This document shows positions 33,758 to 46,828 of a stretch of 64,000 nucleotides of DNA, piece after piece. The DNA comes from Physcomitrium patens. Lineage: Eukaryota; Streptophyta; Bryopsida; Funariales; Funariaceae. A program made the position numbers and the translations under genes. Location of the stretch: positions 1,359,228 to 1,423,227 of the forward strand of contig NC_037253.1 of NCBI RefSeq assembly GCF_000002425.4, written 5' to 3'. The first letter of the stretch is position 1; every line of letters begins with the position of its first letter. The notes beneath the pieces are model-generated. The model was not told the origin of the DNA and searched no databases. It saw only the letters and a list, made by a program, of their open reading frames with translations.

Positions 33758-35139
33758 CAAGCCCTCTCTCTCTCTTCTTTTGGATGAAGGGCAAAGCCAT
33801 ATCAAAATTTGGCCAAAATCCTAATCTTAATTTTGTTTAGACTTAAAATCTCATTGTGAATCTTGTAATTGTGTGTATATGGATTTTGAATTGTGAAGGA
33901 TGGTCATTAAGTTTTAAAATATGCTTCATTGAGGTAGATAGCTCCTTCAGCCTCCCAAATATCCCAAGGATTTCAAGGGCCTCAGATTTTTTTCAATAAA
34001 TCAATCATTCAATTACTTTTTTTAGATGTGAAATTACAAATACCTGTAGCTTTTTTTATTAGCTTCCAAAAAATAAGACTAGCTTGATTTGGAGTAAGAT
34101 GGAATTTTTGGTGAATTTTTGAGTGTGAGAGAATTGACTGCCTTTGCAGTTTGGATCAATCAGATACGGGAAGGAATTTCTCAGTGCTTGATAATTGTAT
34201 TTATTTAAAAATTTGGGAGCTTCAAGATTTAAAAGTTAAGCTTTAAAAGGCACAAGTTTTGTTGGATTTGAAGAGAATCTGAATTTTTAGTGAATTTCTA
34301 AGTGAAGAAGATTGGTTGCCATGGTAGATTAGATCACTCAACTTCAAGGGAGGAATCCGCATGATTGGATCATTAGATTGTAACGAAAATTATTGGATCA
34401 AGAGCACCTTTAAGTTAGCCTTGCAAAAAGCTAAGAATAATTCAAATCGAAGTTGATTACAAATTTTGGAAAATTTTAGAGTAGAAGGAGATTGCTGCCT
34501 TCAATCCTTGCGTGTTGTCAAGGTACCTTTGCTTTCATCTCTCTTATTTTATTTTTACTATCATCTTCACAATGAATTGTAATCTCTACATTTCACCTTT
34601 TGGCTAATAATTTTTAAGTTTTAACTTTTAACCTTTAATATTCTCACTTTAAGTTTTGACTTTAACTTGTAAATTTAATTTTTAAACTTAAATTTTAATT
34701 TTAATTCTTAAATTTTATTTTTAATTTTATCTTTTTAACTTTAGGTTTTAACTTAACTTATTAAATTTAACTTTTAATTTTTATTTTAAGTTTTTTTAAC
34801 TTAAATTTTAACTTTTAACTTTAATTTTTTAACTTAACTTTTAACTTTAACTTTTAATTCAAACTTAAGTTTTTATTTTTACTATCAATTAATAGTAGCA
34901 ACTTATTTAATTATTTTTACTATTTTTTTATAGTAAATTTTATTTAATATTTTAATTTAATGTTGGTAATCATTGCTTGGAAGGCATTAATTTGAATTGA
35001 ACTACAAACATCCATATTTAAATTTACTCAACAAATTCATAATTGGGAGTCCCTCCATTCCACCTCTTCAATCTATTGTGTAGCATCTATTTAATGAGTG
35101 GTGAATTTGGGCTCATATCTAACTACATATCTATTCTCT
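33758..35139 (+). repeat. Repeat X, right copy, second part, with AT tail
   Basis: Continues X after element F (AAGCCCTCTCTC, then GATGAAGGGCAAAGCC) to AAGGTACCTTTGC near 34520. A TTAACTTTTAA-rich simple-sequence tail follows at about 34590-34880 and is longer than the left copy's tail. Tandem-like units occur again at 34090-34500. 34900-35139 is AT-rich sequence between the tail and element E whose origin I cannot assign. Confidence 0.65.
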
Positions 35140-36606
35140 TATTCATTATTTTATCTAATGTCTAACCTATTCCAATAAGACTTGCATCAACTGTTAATAT
35201 TACTAGCCTTTTACATTCATAATTTACTTTCTTTAAAGTTTGAGGTGAAGCAAGGAGTTCTTTCAATTTTTCCAAAGCTTTTCTTTATTCTCTTTTTTAT
35301 TAATTTTTTTGATTTTTTCTTAACAATTCATACAATGGAACTACTATATGTGTAAAATAAGCTATCCATATATGATAGAAAATACATGTTTTTAAAAATC
35401 TTCTGACTTCTATTGTGTTTGTACATTCTTTTATTTTTTTTAATAATATCATTTATTTTATACTTGGCTTGTATCCATATGATCTATATATGTGCTTTAC
35501 TATCGAAACTTCTTTCATTTCAAATATTAATTTTTTTCTTGATAAGGTTAAATGAACTTCTAACTTTGTAAAAATCTTCACACAATTATTAATATAATTC
35601 GCCACAAACTTTCTACATCTCTTTGAATTCAAAGTCTCATCTTTTCTTTCTTCTTTACATACATTAATTGGCATATCATCTAAAAAAGGTATTTTTATTC
35701 TTGAAATAAAATTCTTATGCATTTCATTCATCATATGTGCTACAAAATTTGTAGCTTCTTGTGGTAAGGTACACATTCTCACCAATCTTAATGGTGTCTT
35801 CATAGTTATTAAATTTCTACTTTACATTTCCTATTGAAATTAATCATATCCCAAATAAATATTTTCTATAGAATAAATTGCTCTCCTTATAAATATCTTT
35901 GCAAACTCATCTACAATTGAACTTGAATCCATGTTTCTAATAGTTATTTTATTTATTAGTTGCATATCTTGAATATACCTCAATTTTTCGTTTTTTTAAG
36001 GTATAATGAACCACCAATTGAAATATGACATAATAAACGGTTCTAAAATTTCTATCATAATTTTTTCATTGAATAGTTTGATTAACTTTGGAAAATGAGT
36101 CTTTACAATTGAAATTGGCCTCAAATTCAATAGTTTATATGGAATTAAAAAAATAACCATAGGTGCTATAATACTTGGATCAAGGCACATAATTTCATGT
36201 GATTCAAATGCAAATACCTTATTATGTTATGAAAGCATTTCTTTGAAACATCTTCTTCATCTCTTATTAAAAATTCCTCGCACTCAACTTTTAAACCATC
36301 TAATGTCAATTCATAATTGAATTCATGTCCTATTTTTCTTAGATATCTTAAATTAAGTTGCATAAAAGCTTTCTTAATCTTTTCCTCAAAATCAGATGGT
36401 AGTAGCAATGCCACTGATTTAACCTTCTTTATAACAGTCTTATATTTTCTATTCACCTTCACTTCATACTTATCTATATATTCTTTCATTATATCATAAA
36501 ATTTCTTAAAATAAATTTTTATTGCCTTATCACCACCTTCAAAATCTAAATTCAATAATATTTGCAAATTATCCATAGTATCACCAAAGCAAGATTCTTT
36601 AAACAT
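35140..36606 (-). pseudogene. Element E reverse transcriptase (old A-family copy)
   Basis: Collinear with A/B RT but strongly diverged. It has LVRMCTLPQEATNFVAHMMN and IPFLDDMPIN (35453-35803), and upstream CLDPSIIAPMVIF and LRPISIVKTHFPKL (35996-36190). The pol N-terminal region with RKYKTVIKKVKSVA lies at 36166-36606. The RNase H start (about 35145-35240) is the last part before the X insertion. FLDD is kept. Many stops and AT-enrichment show greater age than A and B. Confidence 0.85.
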
Positions 36607-38250
36607 CTCTCATATGTATCCATTTTCATCAATTATTTCTTATTTCTTCACTTCATGATACATATTTTTAATATTTTTTCTTTCTATCTTTCTTACATTA
36701 TTTATATTTTTCAATGAAATATATCCATCCCATGATAATCCTATATTGGTTTCATTTCTTTTATTAGGTAAGAAATAATTATTTCTTCTATTATTATAAT
36801 CCTACTTTACAATGGCCTCTAATAAAAATCCTTTGACTCTTCAAGATCTTTAAATTCTTTGTATTTCCTTCGCAAATGATGCTAATTCAAACTATCTCAA
36901 TTTCTTTCATGATTTGCACAAATCAAAAAAATTATACTACCTTCTTTCTATCTTGACTTTTTATCCTTACATAGGCCGAACCATCATCTATAACCTTTTT
37001 TTTTATTTTTATAACAATAATATATGATTGTTCCAATATAATAGGATATATAGACATATCTTGCACAAAAAAATCTTATTCATGAATAACATCTCATATT
37101 TGTTACTTTAATATTTGGACTAGTTCTATACAAATCTTTATTTGAATTATTTGTTGCTCTTATTATCTACCCATATTCAATATCAATAGGCCATTTTCTT
37201 CTTTTATATAATTTTTTTGATAGTAAATTGATTTCAAAAGCATGATCAATCAATGTTATAATTGATTCTTTTAAATCCCCAAATTTCACCAAAATTTTCT
37301 TAGTAGTTTTAACCCAATGACTTCAAGAATAATGACTAGAAGCTTCAATCACATCTTTTTTTTTATAAATCTTATTATGAGACATCTCCAAAAAATTTCA
37401 TTTCATCTTTTTCATCTTCATTCCTTTCTCTTGCTTTTATTCTTTGTGCATTTGATGTCATAATATCTCCTATAGATTCTTGTTTTTTCTTTATTGTATC
37501 AATAATAATTTCATGAAATTTATAATTTGTAATTCTTAGAATTTTATCAATTATGAATTCAACCTTTTCACTTAAAATCTGTTCTTCCAATATTTTCTTC
37601 AAATCTATAATAACTTTAATATTAAATTATAAATTATAATTAGGAATCTTTATTTTTTCATTCATAATTTTTTTATAGAAATATTCTTTTTTTTCTTTAT
37701 ATATAGGATTCTTTTGTTTTCATGTTTATTCTCTTCTTGTAGGTCTTTTTGATAACTCTTCATTATTTTCATCTCTTCTTTATTTTTCTTCTATTAATGC
37801 TTTATGTTGATTCCTTGCAATATGAGTATGCATTGATAATCCATCTACTACATCATTCTACTCAATAATTTGCCAAATATTATTTTCACGTTTTAAATCA
37901 TCTCTAGTAATTTTTTTTCTTTTAGCATAATTTGTTATATTTAACTATAAAGAACTAGATTCTTTTAGAAATTTTAGATTTATACTTAAACATTTATCTA
38001 GATTTACTTCTATCTAATATGTTGATGGTTCATTTTTCAAGATTTTAAATGCTTCTTTCATAAGCACCTTCATTCCTCCCTTAACAAAATTTGTCTTTAA
38101 TTTTTTTTACTCTCTTTTAAATGTATCATACTATCTTTAAAAAAAATAATTCCTTTGTATAATGCCTTAATAAAAACTTCACATTCCCTTCTTGAATAAT
38201 ACTTGCTACTACACCACATGCACTTTCACATGCAAGAATATATGTAATAT
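36607..38250 (-). pseudogene. Element E protease and nucleocapsid region
   Basis: Follows A/B in order on the minus strand: protease words about 36960-37290, the linker piece 37375-37602 (EQILSEKVEFIIDKILRITN, compare EERILNAKVEFTLKEVLEIT in A/B), and a remnant of the zinc-knuckle region near 38170-38225 with a CX2C and a RRECEVF-like segment. No frame is long. The gag N-terminal half that should come next on the minus strand is not there; plus-strand gag (K) follows instead. Confidence 0.7.
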
Positions 38251-38389
38251 GACATATTTGGTGAATTTGACATGAAAAGCTTAAAGTGGATGGTGTTTGG
38301 AATGATTATTGATTTATTTGAATTATAGAGAATAAAGGCAAGAAAATGAAAAGAAAGACTTGTAATAGTACTTCAAGTGGAGTTAAAAG

Positions 38390-39245
38390 TAGAGTTGTAA
38401 GTAGAAGACAATGTATTTATTTTGATCCCTACTCCGCAAGCATGTTTGAGGCTTTTATGCTATTCATGCACCAACAAGTTAAAGATTGCAAAGAGGGTAT
38501 AGCAAACAAAGCATTATAAGCAAATGTAGACAAGATTGATTAATTCAAAAGAAAGGATATTACAAAATATTTAAGGTGTTATATAAAAGAGATTGAGTTG
38601 AACTGTGTCTCAAAGAAGAAAATAGTTTAATTATTGAATTGGCTATTGCATAAGAAATCAAATGAAGTCTATTATAGGATATTTTAGAAGGTCATGGGAG
38701 AAATTTTCACAATCATTAAAGAATAAATTTTTTTTAGAAGATAATGATTATATCACAAAGAAGTCATTTTTTGAATGGATTGAATAGCCTAAGAAGGATC
38801 TTCTAACAACAAAATTATTAAGAGAGTTTAAAAGAAATTATTCTTTTTTATCAAAGAAAGAAAGGTAATTATTGGATCTAAGTAAAGTGGAGCTTTTTCT
38901 TAAAGTGGCTAATAGAGACTTGTAAAAGAAGTTGGAAATCTTTCTTGAAGATAAAGAAGAAGATGAAGGATTGATAAAAAATTGGAATGAAGTAGAAAAG
39001 GTAATAGGATTGCTTGCAAAAAATAAAAAATAAAAAATAAAAAAATAAGGCAGATATTCAAAGACCATTGTAAGCATCTAAGGTAAAATTGCCTATTATC
39101 CATCCTACACCTATAATTCAACCTTCAATGGTTATAACAAAGAAAGAAGAAATAGACATTGATGAAATCATATAAAGGATGAAAGATTTATAAATAAAAT
39201 TTACAAAACTTAAAGAGAAGAATCAATCCTCAAGAATATTAACAA
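38390..39245 (+). pseudogene. K: A-family gag fragment on the plus strand
   Basis: Plus-strand match to A/B gag: SASMFEAFMLFMHQQ, then a KYLRCYIKEIELN-like block, FLEDNDYITKKSFFEWIE and LEIFLEDKEEDEGLIKNW. It extends to the segment before the zinc knuckle. Stops occur throughout. It is opposite in strand to the rest of E, so it is either an inverted part of E or the head of another element. A (TA)n tract ends it at about 39276. Confidence 0.75.
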
Positions 39246-39274
39246 GATAAAAATCAGAATGAATGGAAGTTTTA

Positions 39275-39275
<1 letters not shown>

Positions 39276-39306
<31 letters not shown>
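39276..39306. repeat. (TA)n tract
   Basis: About 31 bases of alternating TA at the end of gag fragment K. Confidence 0.95.
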
Positions 39307-39309
<3 letters not shown>

Positions 39310-40045
39310 ATTATAAAATAATTTAACAAATATACAAGTCAAATTAAAGGAGTTTAATTTACAATCTCTAATATCAAATGTCGATATCTACAAAAATGGA
39401 GAGTTTACTTTATTTGAAGAAAAAACCAATATTAAAAATTTTAAATAAAATAAATTTAAAAATTGATAGTTCATAATCTTTAAAACATAATAAAAGAATT
39501 AAAGTAAGTAATTCACTTCTAAAAAAAATAAGAATAATAAATTAACACTCTTATCAAATTGTCAAGGATATAAATTATAAATAATAAAAAACTAAATACT
39601 TTCTTATATCATTAAAAAAATATATATTTATTCAAAGATAGTATAGTATTAAAAATAGATTGGCTATTGCCAATAATAAGTAGATTAGAGAATCTTGAAA
39701 TAAGTCTAAAAATAAAAAAAGACCTTGACAAAAGAAAAAAAGGCCTCATTCTTGCCTCTATATTATCTAATTAAAAGATATGTAGTGATGTTTTATAATA
39801 CCTCCAATATGTCTCCAACTTGCGGAATACATGTTTAACTTGAAAGGCAAGTTTCTTATAAGAGTACTATGTTGCCAATTTTTTAGCTAATTTTTCAACT
39901 TGCCAATCACCTAGAAACATGTACAAAGTCAAATCCGCATGTATAAAGCTTCTAAAAAGCTTTTCTATGAGATATCATTAAATCTACTTACTTCTACTTA
40001 CTTCTATCTAATTCCTTTGATCTAAGTAAATATATATGTCTATCA
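39307..40045 (-). repeat. J: D-type LTR with leader, minus orientation
   Basis: Reverse complement of the D/C LTR. GATTGGCTATTGCC (39658) mirrors the GGCAATAGCCATTC segment, GCCTCTATATTATCTA the TATA region, and ACATGTACAAAGTCAAATCC the TTTGACTTTACATG part. The LTR start lies near 40045 (TGATAGACATATAT in minus sense). 39307-39650 resembles the leader of C (AATTCACTTCTAAAA). No coding part follows. Confidence 0.65.
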
Positions 40046-40220
40046 AATAGAGTCTTTAAGTCTAAGACTTCTTTCTTTTAGGAATTTGTAGCATATTTTT
40101 TAAGCTACTTTTAAAAAGTTATAGTCTTTTAATAAGATAAAAAGTGAAATAGAAATAAGTAACCAAAATTATTTAGTAAAAATTTACTAAGTTTTGGCTT
40201 ATATAAATATTTTTTTTAAA

Positions 40221-40275
<55 letters not shown>

Positions 40276-40786
40276 CATATATATAATCTTAAGAATAATA
40301 ATAGACCAAATTCTAACCTTGTGATAAATGATTTTTTTAAAAAACTAGTTGAAAATAATGTTTAATTATTCTAATTTTAAATAATTATAATTTTTAATTA
40401 AAAATTATATTAATATTATTGCATTTTTAAAATATGATTTATTTTATTTTTATTTTTAATTTAAGTAACAAAGAGATAGATTATTTTCTTTTTTTTGTAA
40501 ACTAAGAGATAAAAAAATTTCTAAGATTAAAGTTTTTTAAAAGAAAGACTACTGGAATTTAACTTTTAATTTACAAATAAATTTTCATTTTAATATAAAA
40601 AATAAAATAATTTATTTACAATAATTTAAAATATTTTAAAATAAATACCTATGATTAGACTTTTTTTCTAATTTAACTTAGAATGTCCAATGTCCATATT
40701 ATGACTATTTAAGCAGAAATTAAATTAATAAAAAATTTGTTAATGAATCTTTTGTATAGTTAATATTCTTTATCCAATTAGTTTAG

Positions 40787-40817
<31 letters not shown>

Positions 40818-41032
40818 TAGTTGAATCCCTGTCATTGTCACGGGTTTTTTACACAAATTTCCAGAAAGTTTAGTTTGTTGATATAAAGTTCTTAGCTTCT
40901 TAAGCATTTCACCTTGCACATTAGTAGAAATTTTGTATTCACGTTCTTTAAAACTAATTCTATATTGATATAACAACAAAGTCTAGAAATAAAATAAATT
41001 AGTAGATTGAAGAAATAAAAAAGAAGATAATT

Positions 41033-41076
<44 letters not shown>

Positions 41077-42779
41077 CTTTATAAAATTGTGTATTGATTA
41101 TGATTTGATTTATAATGTTGTATCCTTTGATATTATTAAAGAATATATTTGAAATCATTTACTTTATTTTTTCCTTAAATTTTAAGTCAAAAATTTATAG
41201 TAATTAAAATAATATATATTTAAATTAAAAATGAAAAAAAATAAATATCAATTCACTTTATAAAATTTATTCAAATTATATATTTTTCTTACAACACATT
41301 TGTAAAGAAAAATTTAAAAATTATAGCATATAATAATAAATTTAATTTATAATGGAAATACAATAATTTTTTTTTAATTCAACATAGTTTTAAAATAAAT
41401 TTATATAATCAATAATTATTATATATCTTTCTATTTATTGTACTAAAAAAATAATTATAAATTTGATATTGTGATTTTTATCAATTTATAGTAAATTATG
41501 GAATAATTTATATATAATTTTTTTTTGCATAAATATAATAACTTGCTAAAATAAATATAGTATATAATAGTACTACAGAAGTTAGATTCATAGGTGCAAT
41601 TATTGGCCTTTTATTCAATTTTGTTTTTTCTAGATGCTAGTGAAAAAAATAAAATACATGAGCTTCCAATATTATTTTCTAAATTATTTTGCATCTTCAA
41701 TTCTACTCACTTGATCATAAATTTTCAATTGTAAATTTCACATATAATGTTTTATAGTAACACAAATATATTGTAAAAAATAAAAATATAGATGTTATTT
41801 TAGAAAAATCTAGTAGAAAGATATAATAAAAAAATCAGAATAAATAATAGGAAGGTAGTAAAAGGTTTAGTCATATTATTGCCTTTTATAGAAAGAACTT
41901 CTATTTACTTTGTAAGAGCATAAAAGCATCAAATCAAAGTAAATAAAATAATTAAATAATATAAAAAACTTTAAAAGAGAATTAATATTAGATTTAAGAA
42001 AAATTACCTCAAATTACCAAAAATTGGTACAAGGAGAAGACTAGTTGTCAATTTAGATCAAAATCAAATCCGAAGGCACAAAATTGCACATCTATGGTGA
42101 CTCTAAGGTTCTTTTTCCTATTAAAGAGTAGGATTTGTGAGCAGACTTAAGAAGAAATTTTTGAATATTAATTTCATGTCTTTTAGATTAATATTGAAAT
42201 TTTGAGAGATTTTTAAAGTTACTAATGTACTCAATGGATTTGGATTTTGAAAAATAAAAACAAGTTTATAAATTTCAAGATTTTGTGAGTTTTATAGTTT
42301 ATTTATAAGTAAAAAGTAGATTTTTTTTTTTTTGTGCTTGGTATAAATATGAGTAAAATTTTTGAAGTCAATAAAATATTAGATTGAAGTGTATGAGGGT
42401 TTTTGTAGGTTATGATCTTGGATAATTAAGTTTTAGGATTAGTGGAGGATTTCATGATCTAGTAATATTTGCTAATTTGATTGAAGCAAAAATTGGTGAG
42501 AGCAATTTAGACTAAAATATCTATACATAATTCAAATTTTGGAGCAATTAAATACTTCAACAAGGAGAAATTTATATTGAAAGGTTAATATTCAAGTTGA
42601 AAAATGAGGGTATCTAACAACCAAGAGATTTTGAAAGTTTTGCTTGCTATTGATTTGTACAATATTCTTCAAATTTTTTATGCTTATTGATTACTTAATT
42701 GTTATAAGGTATGAAAATTTCGAGTCAAAAATGATATTTCAATTATTAGAATTTAAATTTTTAATCTACTATAGAATTG
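40046..42779. other. AT-rich stretch with (TA)n tracts, no gene
   Basis: Long TA runs at about 40223-40285, 40789-40810 and 41040-41073, plus many A and T homopolymers. No ORF of note except chance ones rich in isoleucine and tyrosine codons over the TA runs. No repeat match that I can support. Confidence 0.6.
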
Positions 42780-43520
42780 TTACGATTTGTTTAAGATTTA
42801 GGATTGATTAAAGATTGATTAGGATTGATATAGGATCTAAGATTTGTTTAGAATTTAGGATCTTTCTAAGATTTGATTAAGATTTAGGATTTTGTTTAAA
42901 TTTTATTAAGATTTGATTAAGATTTGACTAGGATTTTATGAGGATTTGTTTAGTATTTTTCTTGGATTTGATTAGAGTTTTATTAGGATTTATTAGAATT
43001 GATCTAAGATTTAAGACTTCATTAAGATTTCATTAGAATTTGATTAATAATTTGGTTAAGGTTCATTAGAATTTTATTATGATTTGACTAAAGATTTGGT
43101 TTAGAATCATTATGATTTCATCAAGATTTTATTAAAATTTGACCTAAGATTTGATTAAAATTTATTAAGGTTTCAATTAAGATTATATTAGAATTTGATC
43201 AAGATTTATTTTAGATTTATTTTAGATTTATTTAGGTTTTTTTTAATATTTATTTAGGATTCTTTGATGTTTCTTTAAAATTTTTTATTTCTAATATTTC
43301 TTTAAGATTATTTTTATTTCTTTAAAGGTTTACTTTTATATTTTTTAAAGAATTTTTTGTTATTTTTCTTTGACATTAATTTAGGACTTTTTTGTATTTC
43401 TTTTGTAATTTCTTTTAAATTTATTTTGGATTGATTAAAGTTTGATAAATATTATTAAAGATCATTTAAAGTTTATTTAAGATTCTATTAGAGTTATTAG
43501 GATTATTTTTACATTTCTAC
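42780..43520. repeat. Degenerate short-period repeat (GATTTGATTAAGATT-like)
   Basis: About 740 bases in which GATTTRATTARGATTT-like words recur with irregular period (about 10-14 bases), for example AAGATTTGATTAAGATTTAGG near 42870 and TTAAGATTTGATTAAGATTT near 42905. No protein frame. It looks like an old, expanded minisatellite. Confidence 0.65.
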
Positions 43521-45102
43521 TTACCTTTTATAATTAAGTGCCTAGTACATTCTAAAATAAGATTTATATTGTATAAAATAGGCATCTATATTATCAAAAA
43601 TATGACATAAATACATACAATACGACAATGAAAAAGAATTTTGCATTGTCTGAAATAGGCATCTACATTGCCAATTGCTGGATAAAGAGTGCTATGAGTT
43701 GCTCTTCTATTATCTATGGCACATAACCTATGAAAAAAATAAAAAATTTTGGTAGAAAGAGAAAAAAAGAGTTTGCATCACCAATAGAACTCACTTGATC
43801 AAGTTATAATAGAATTTCTTTATAGCGCTTTAATATGCTCTTCTTAATGCCACTTGCACTGAATTTTACAAGGATGGCACAATTAATTGCATCAATACAT
43901 TAGCTAATTGCTTGCTTGATTATGCATTTTTTTTTACCTCTTTAGAGGTAATTTTTTTCACAAATCATATAAACACCTAAAACTTTATTATAGTACCATA
44001 ACATGTACCTCATGTACAAACAAACCTCCTTAAATAAACTTATGAAGATTATGAAAGAATAAGATTTGATTTTGTAATAGAAACCTCATTCATAAAAGGA
44101 ATAAAAAAAAAATCGAAATGAGTGAATCAAAAATAGAGAAGTAATATTGAATGCTATAGAAGAACAATAAAACTATATACATATCTAGAAATCAAAATCA
44201 CAATAAAAAAGTTTAATATAGTATTGATCATTAAAATAATAACAAAATATACTAAATAGTAGATGCAAGTATACAATCAAGGAGATCAAGTATCCATACA
44301 TGAAATAATCCTATCAAAATCTTTTGCAAACAATGTTTTTAGATGAGTTTTTGGAATTCAATGAAAATTAAAATCCAATGCAATTTTAATTGTAATTCAA
44401 ACCATAAAAATGCAGCATGAATTCAATTGCAATTGATTCACTTACATCAAAATTATGAGCAATTTCATGCTTTTGTTTTGCTTATCTTTTTTCCTATCAC
44501 TCTAATATTATCACCAATAATATTCAATTCTTTGTAAAATACCTTGATCAACTGTAAAACATCTTATAGAATGTCTTAATTATTTATAAAATATCTTATG
44601 AATATATTATAATTTAATTTTTTACATTATAATTTAAATTAATTAAAAATACTATACCAATTTATATATACTATATAGATTTATATATACTACATAAATT
44701 TATATATACTACACGAGTTTATATATATTATATATATTCTATACTTGTCAATAAGAGCGATGCTAGTGATTTTCAAGTAATTCTTATTGACCATAGTATA
44801 GAAGGTGCATGCATCTTACATGCAATTAAGTACTTTTCACAAGTAATTTTGAAGGCCATCTTTGTTTTATCAATTATAATTAGTAATAATCAAAATATCT
44901 TTATAAATAATTAAGACATTTGATATTCTTGCAAAGCATATGAGCTTGTCACAAATCCTTAAACATCATATTCAAAATGTCTAGAAAGCCCAAAATATCC
45001 AATCCAAAATGAAACTCGATATCAATCATAATAAAGACAAAGTCCAAATTTAATTACCTTAGAATTGAATCTTGAAAAAATTGACTATTTAACAATATTA
45101 TA
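43521..45102. other. AT-rich stretch, no gene
   Basis: No coding or clear repeat signal beyond short ATATATACTAYAYRRATTTATATA units near 44660-44740. Confidence 0.5.
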
Positions 45103-45525
45103 TGGCATGATTTATAATTTAAAAATATACTAAGTATCTAGATGTGGAGAATATAGCTTTAATTTATTGGCCAAGCTCTAATAAGTAAATTATTCTTAAT
45201 ATAAAAGACAAATAAATACAATAATATCAAAAGATATTCTATTAATAAAAAAAATTTATATTTAAGAAGGTTTATATATAAAGCTTTTCAAAGCATCTAA
45301 AAATTTTCTATTATCTTTTGCTATACTAAATCATGACTAATTATTTGTTGATACGTTAAATTTTCAATAATTTCAAAGAAAATCTATAATCTCCTTTTAA
45401 AACTCACTTTTATATCAAAATTTTATTATATCTCCATATATCTATCTTTAAAATATACGTAAAGACTTAGCTTCTAAAAATCCCTTTACTTTATATAAAA
45501 TTCTCAAATTATAGCAAAATCTTTT

Positions 45526-45569
<44 letters not shown>

Positions 45570-45802
45570 CCTCCCAAAATTTAAAATTTCATATCTCTTA
45601 ATCTAAATCATGACTAATCATTTGTTGATACGTTAAATTTTCAATAATTTCAAATAAAATCTATAATCTCCTTTTAAAACTCATTTTTATATCAAAATTT
45701 TATTATATCTCCATATATCTATCTTTAAAATATACGTAAAGACTTAGCTTCTAAAAATTCCTTTACTTTACATAAAATTCTCAAATTATAGTAAAATCTT
45801 TT

Positions 45803-45843
<41 letters not shown>

Positions 45844-46828
45844 TCCTCCCAAAATTTAAAATTTCATATCTCTTAATCTAACTATTTGATTTTTCTAAAA
45901 TTCTAAATAAAGTAGCATTTATTTCTAAGCTTTACCACAAAAAGAATGAACCATAAATTTAGTATTGATTGTCTAGAATCTTAGAAATCCTAGTAGGTGC
46001 TTAAAACTCCAATATATAAGCATCAAAGTATTATTTTCTTCATATCTCAAAAATCCAAAAATAAAATATCACAAAAATTTGTATGTAAGTTAATAACGTG
46101 ATAATATACATTTTAAAAAAATTTGAATCAAAACCTTTTCAAATTACTTGAGATGTAATTCAAAACACAACCATTAGCAAATCAGATCACTTATTACCTT
46201 AAGATTCCAAGTGTTGACTTCAACCTCTTATATCGTCTTCATCCTTACTTAGAATTTATTAAGTAATATATATAAAATAAAGTGTAGCCAAAAAAAATGA
46301 TCTCTCCAAATCCATTTGTTGTTCCTTTATTGCTTTTGATAGGCGTGTATTATGTCCCAAAGGGCGATAGTAGGTAGAAAATCAACACCTTGATTTTGAG
46401 TGCCTATATTTCCTTCATAAAAACTCCAAATTGCATAAAATTTTTATCAAAATCATACCCATAATTCTAAACTTGTTGATTTTAGCCTTTGATGTTTGAA
46501 TGTCTTCAAAAGAATAATTCTAATTCATAATAAGGCCTTAGGCAATCTCCTTGAAGTCCATTGGATATGACTTTTGGCCAATAGGAATAGAGATTTTTAT
46601 CATCTAGCTCCATTCATCCATATAGATGGCCTAACTTCTCCTTTTGATACCAAAATCCTTCTCTAATCTTTTTTCTAATAAGTTTTATATAGTATGTGCT
46701 CTAAATATCAAATAAAAGAAACAAAACATGATTTTAAGAGTCACCAATGTCTAATAAAGATGGTTCTAAATATATATAAAGTATTATCAATATAAAAATA
46801 AATTTCAATTATAACTTTTTGAAATTTA
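45103..46828 (+). repeat. H2: solo-LTR-like H copy, first part
   Basis: Starts TGGCATGATTTATAAT, matching the start of H1 (TGGTGTGATTTGC), shares TACTAAGTATCTAG with H1's TACACTGGGTATCTAG, and carries GGCAATCTCCTTGAAG with TCCATTGG (46547). It is interrupted at 46828 by element D and continues at 52649. It is the most decayed of the three H copies. Confidence 0.7.
45328..45880 (+). repeat. 277-bp tandem duplication within H2
   Basis: Two units, 45328-45604 and 45605-45880, each starting AAATCATGACTAAT and ending CTCTTAATCTA. They are nearly identical apart from the (TA)n length inside (45533-45560 and 45808-45840). Confidence 0.92.

Noticed and set aside
40788..41158. Tyrosine/isoleucine-rich membrane proteins
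   Set aside because: Translations of (TA)n tracts and AT-rich DNA.
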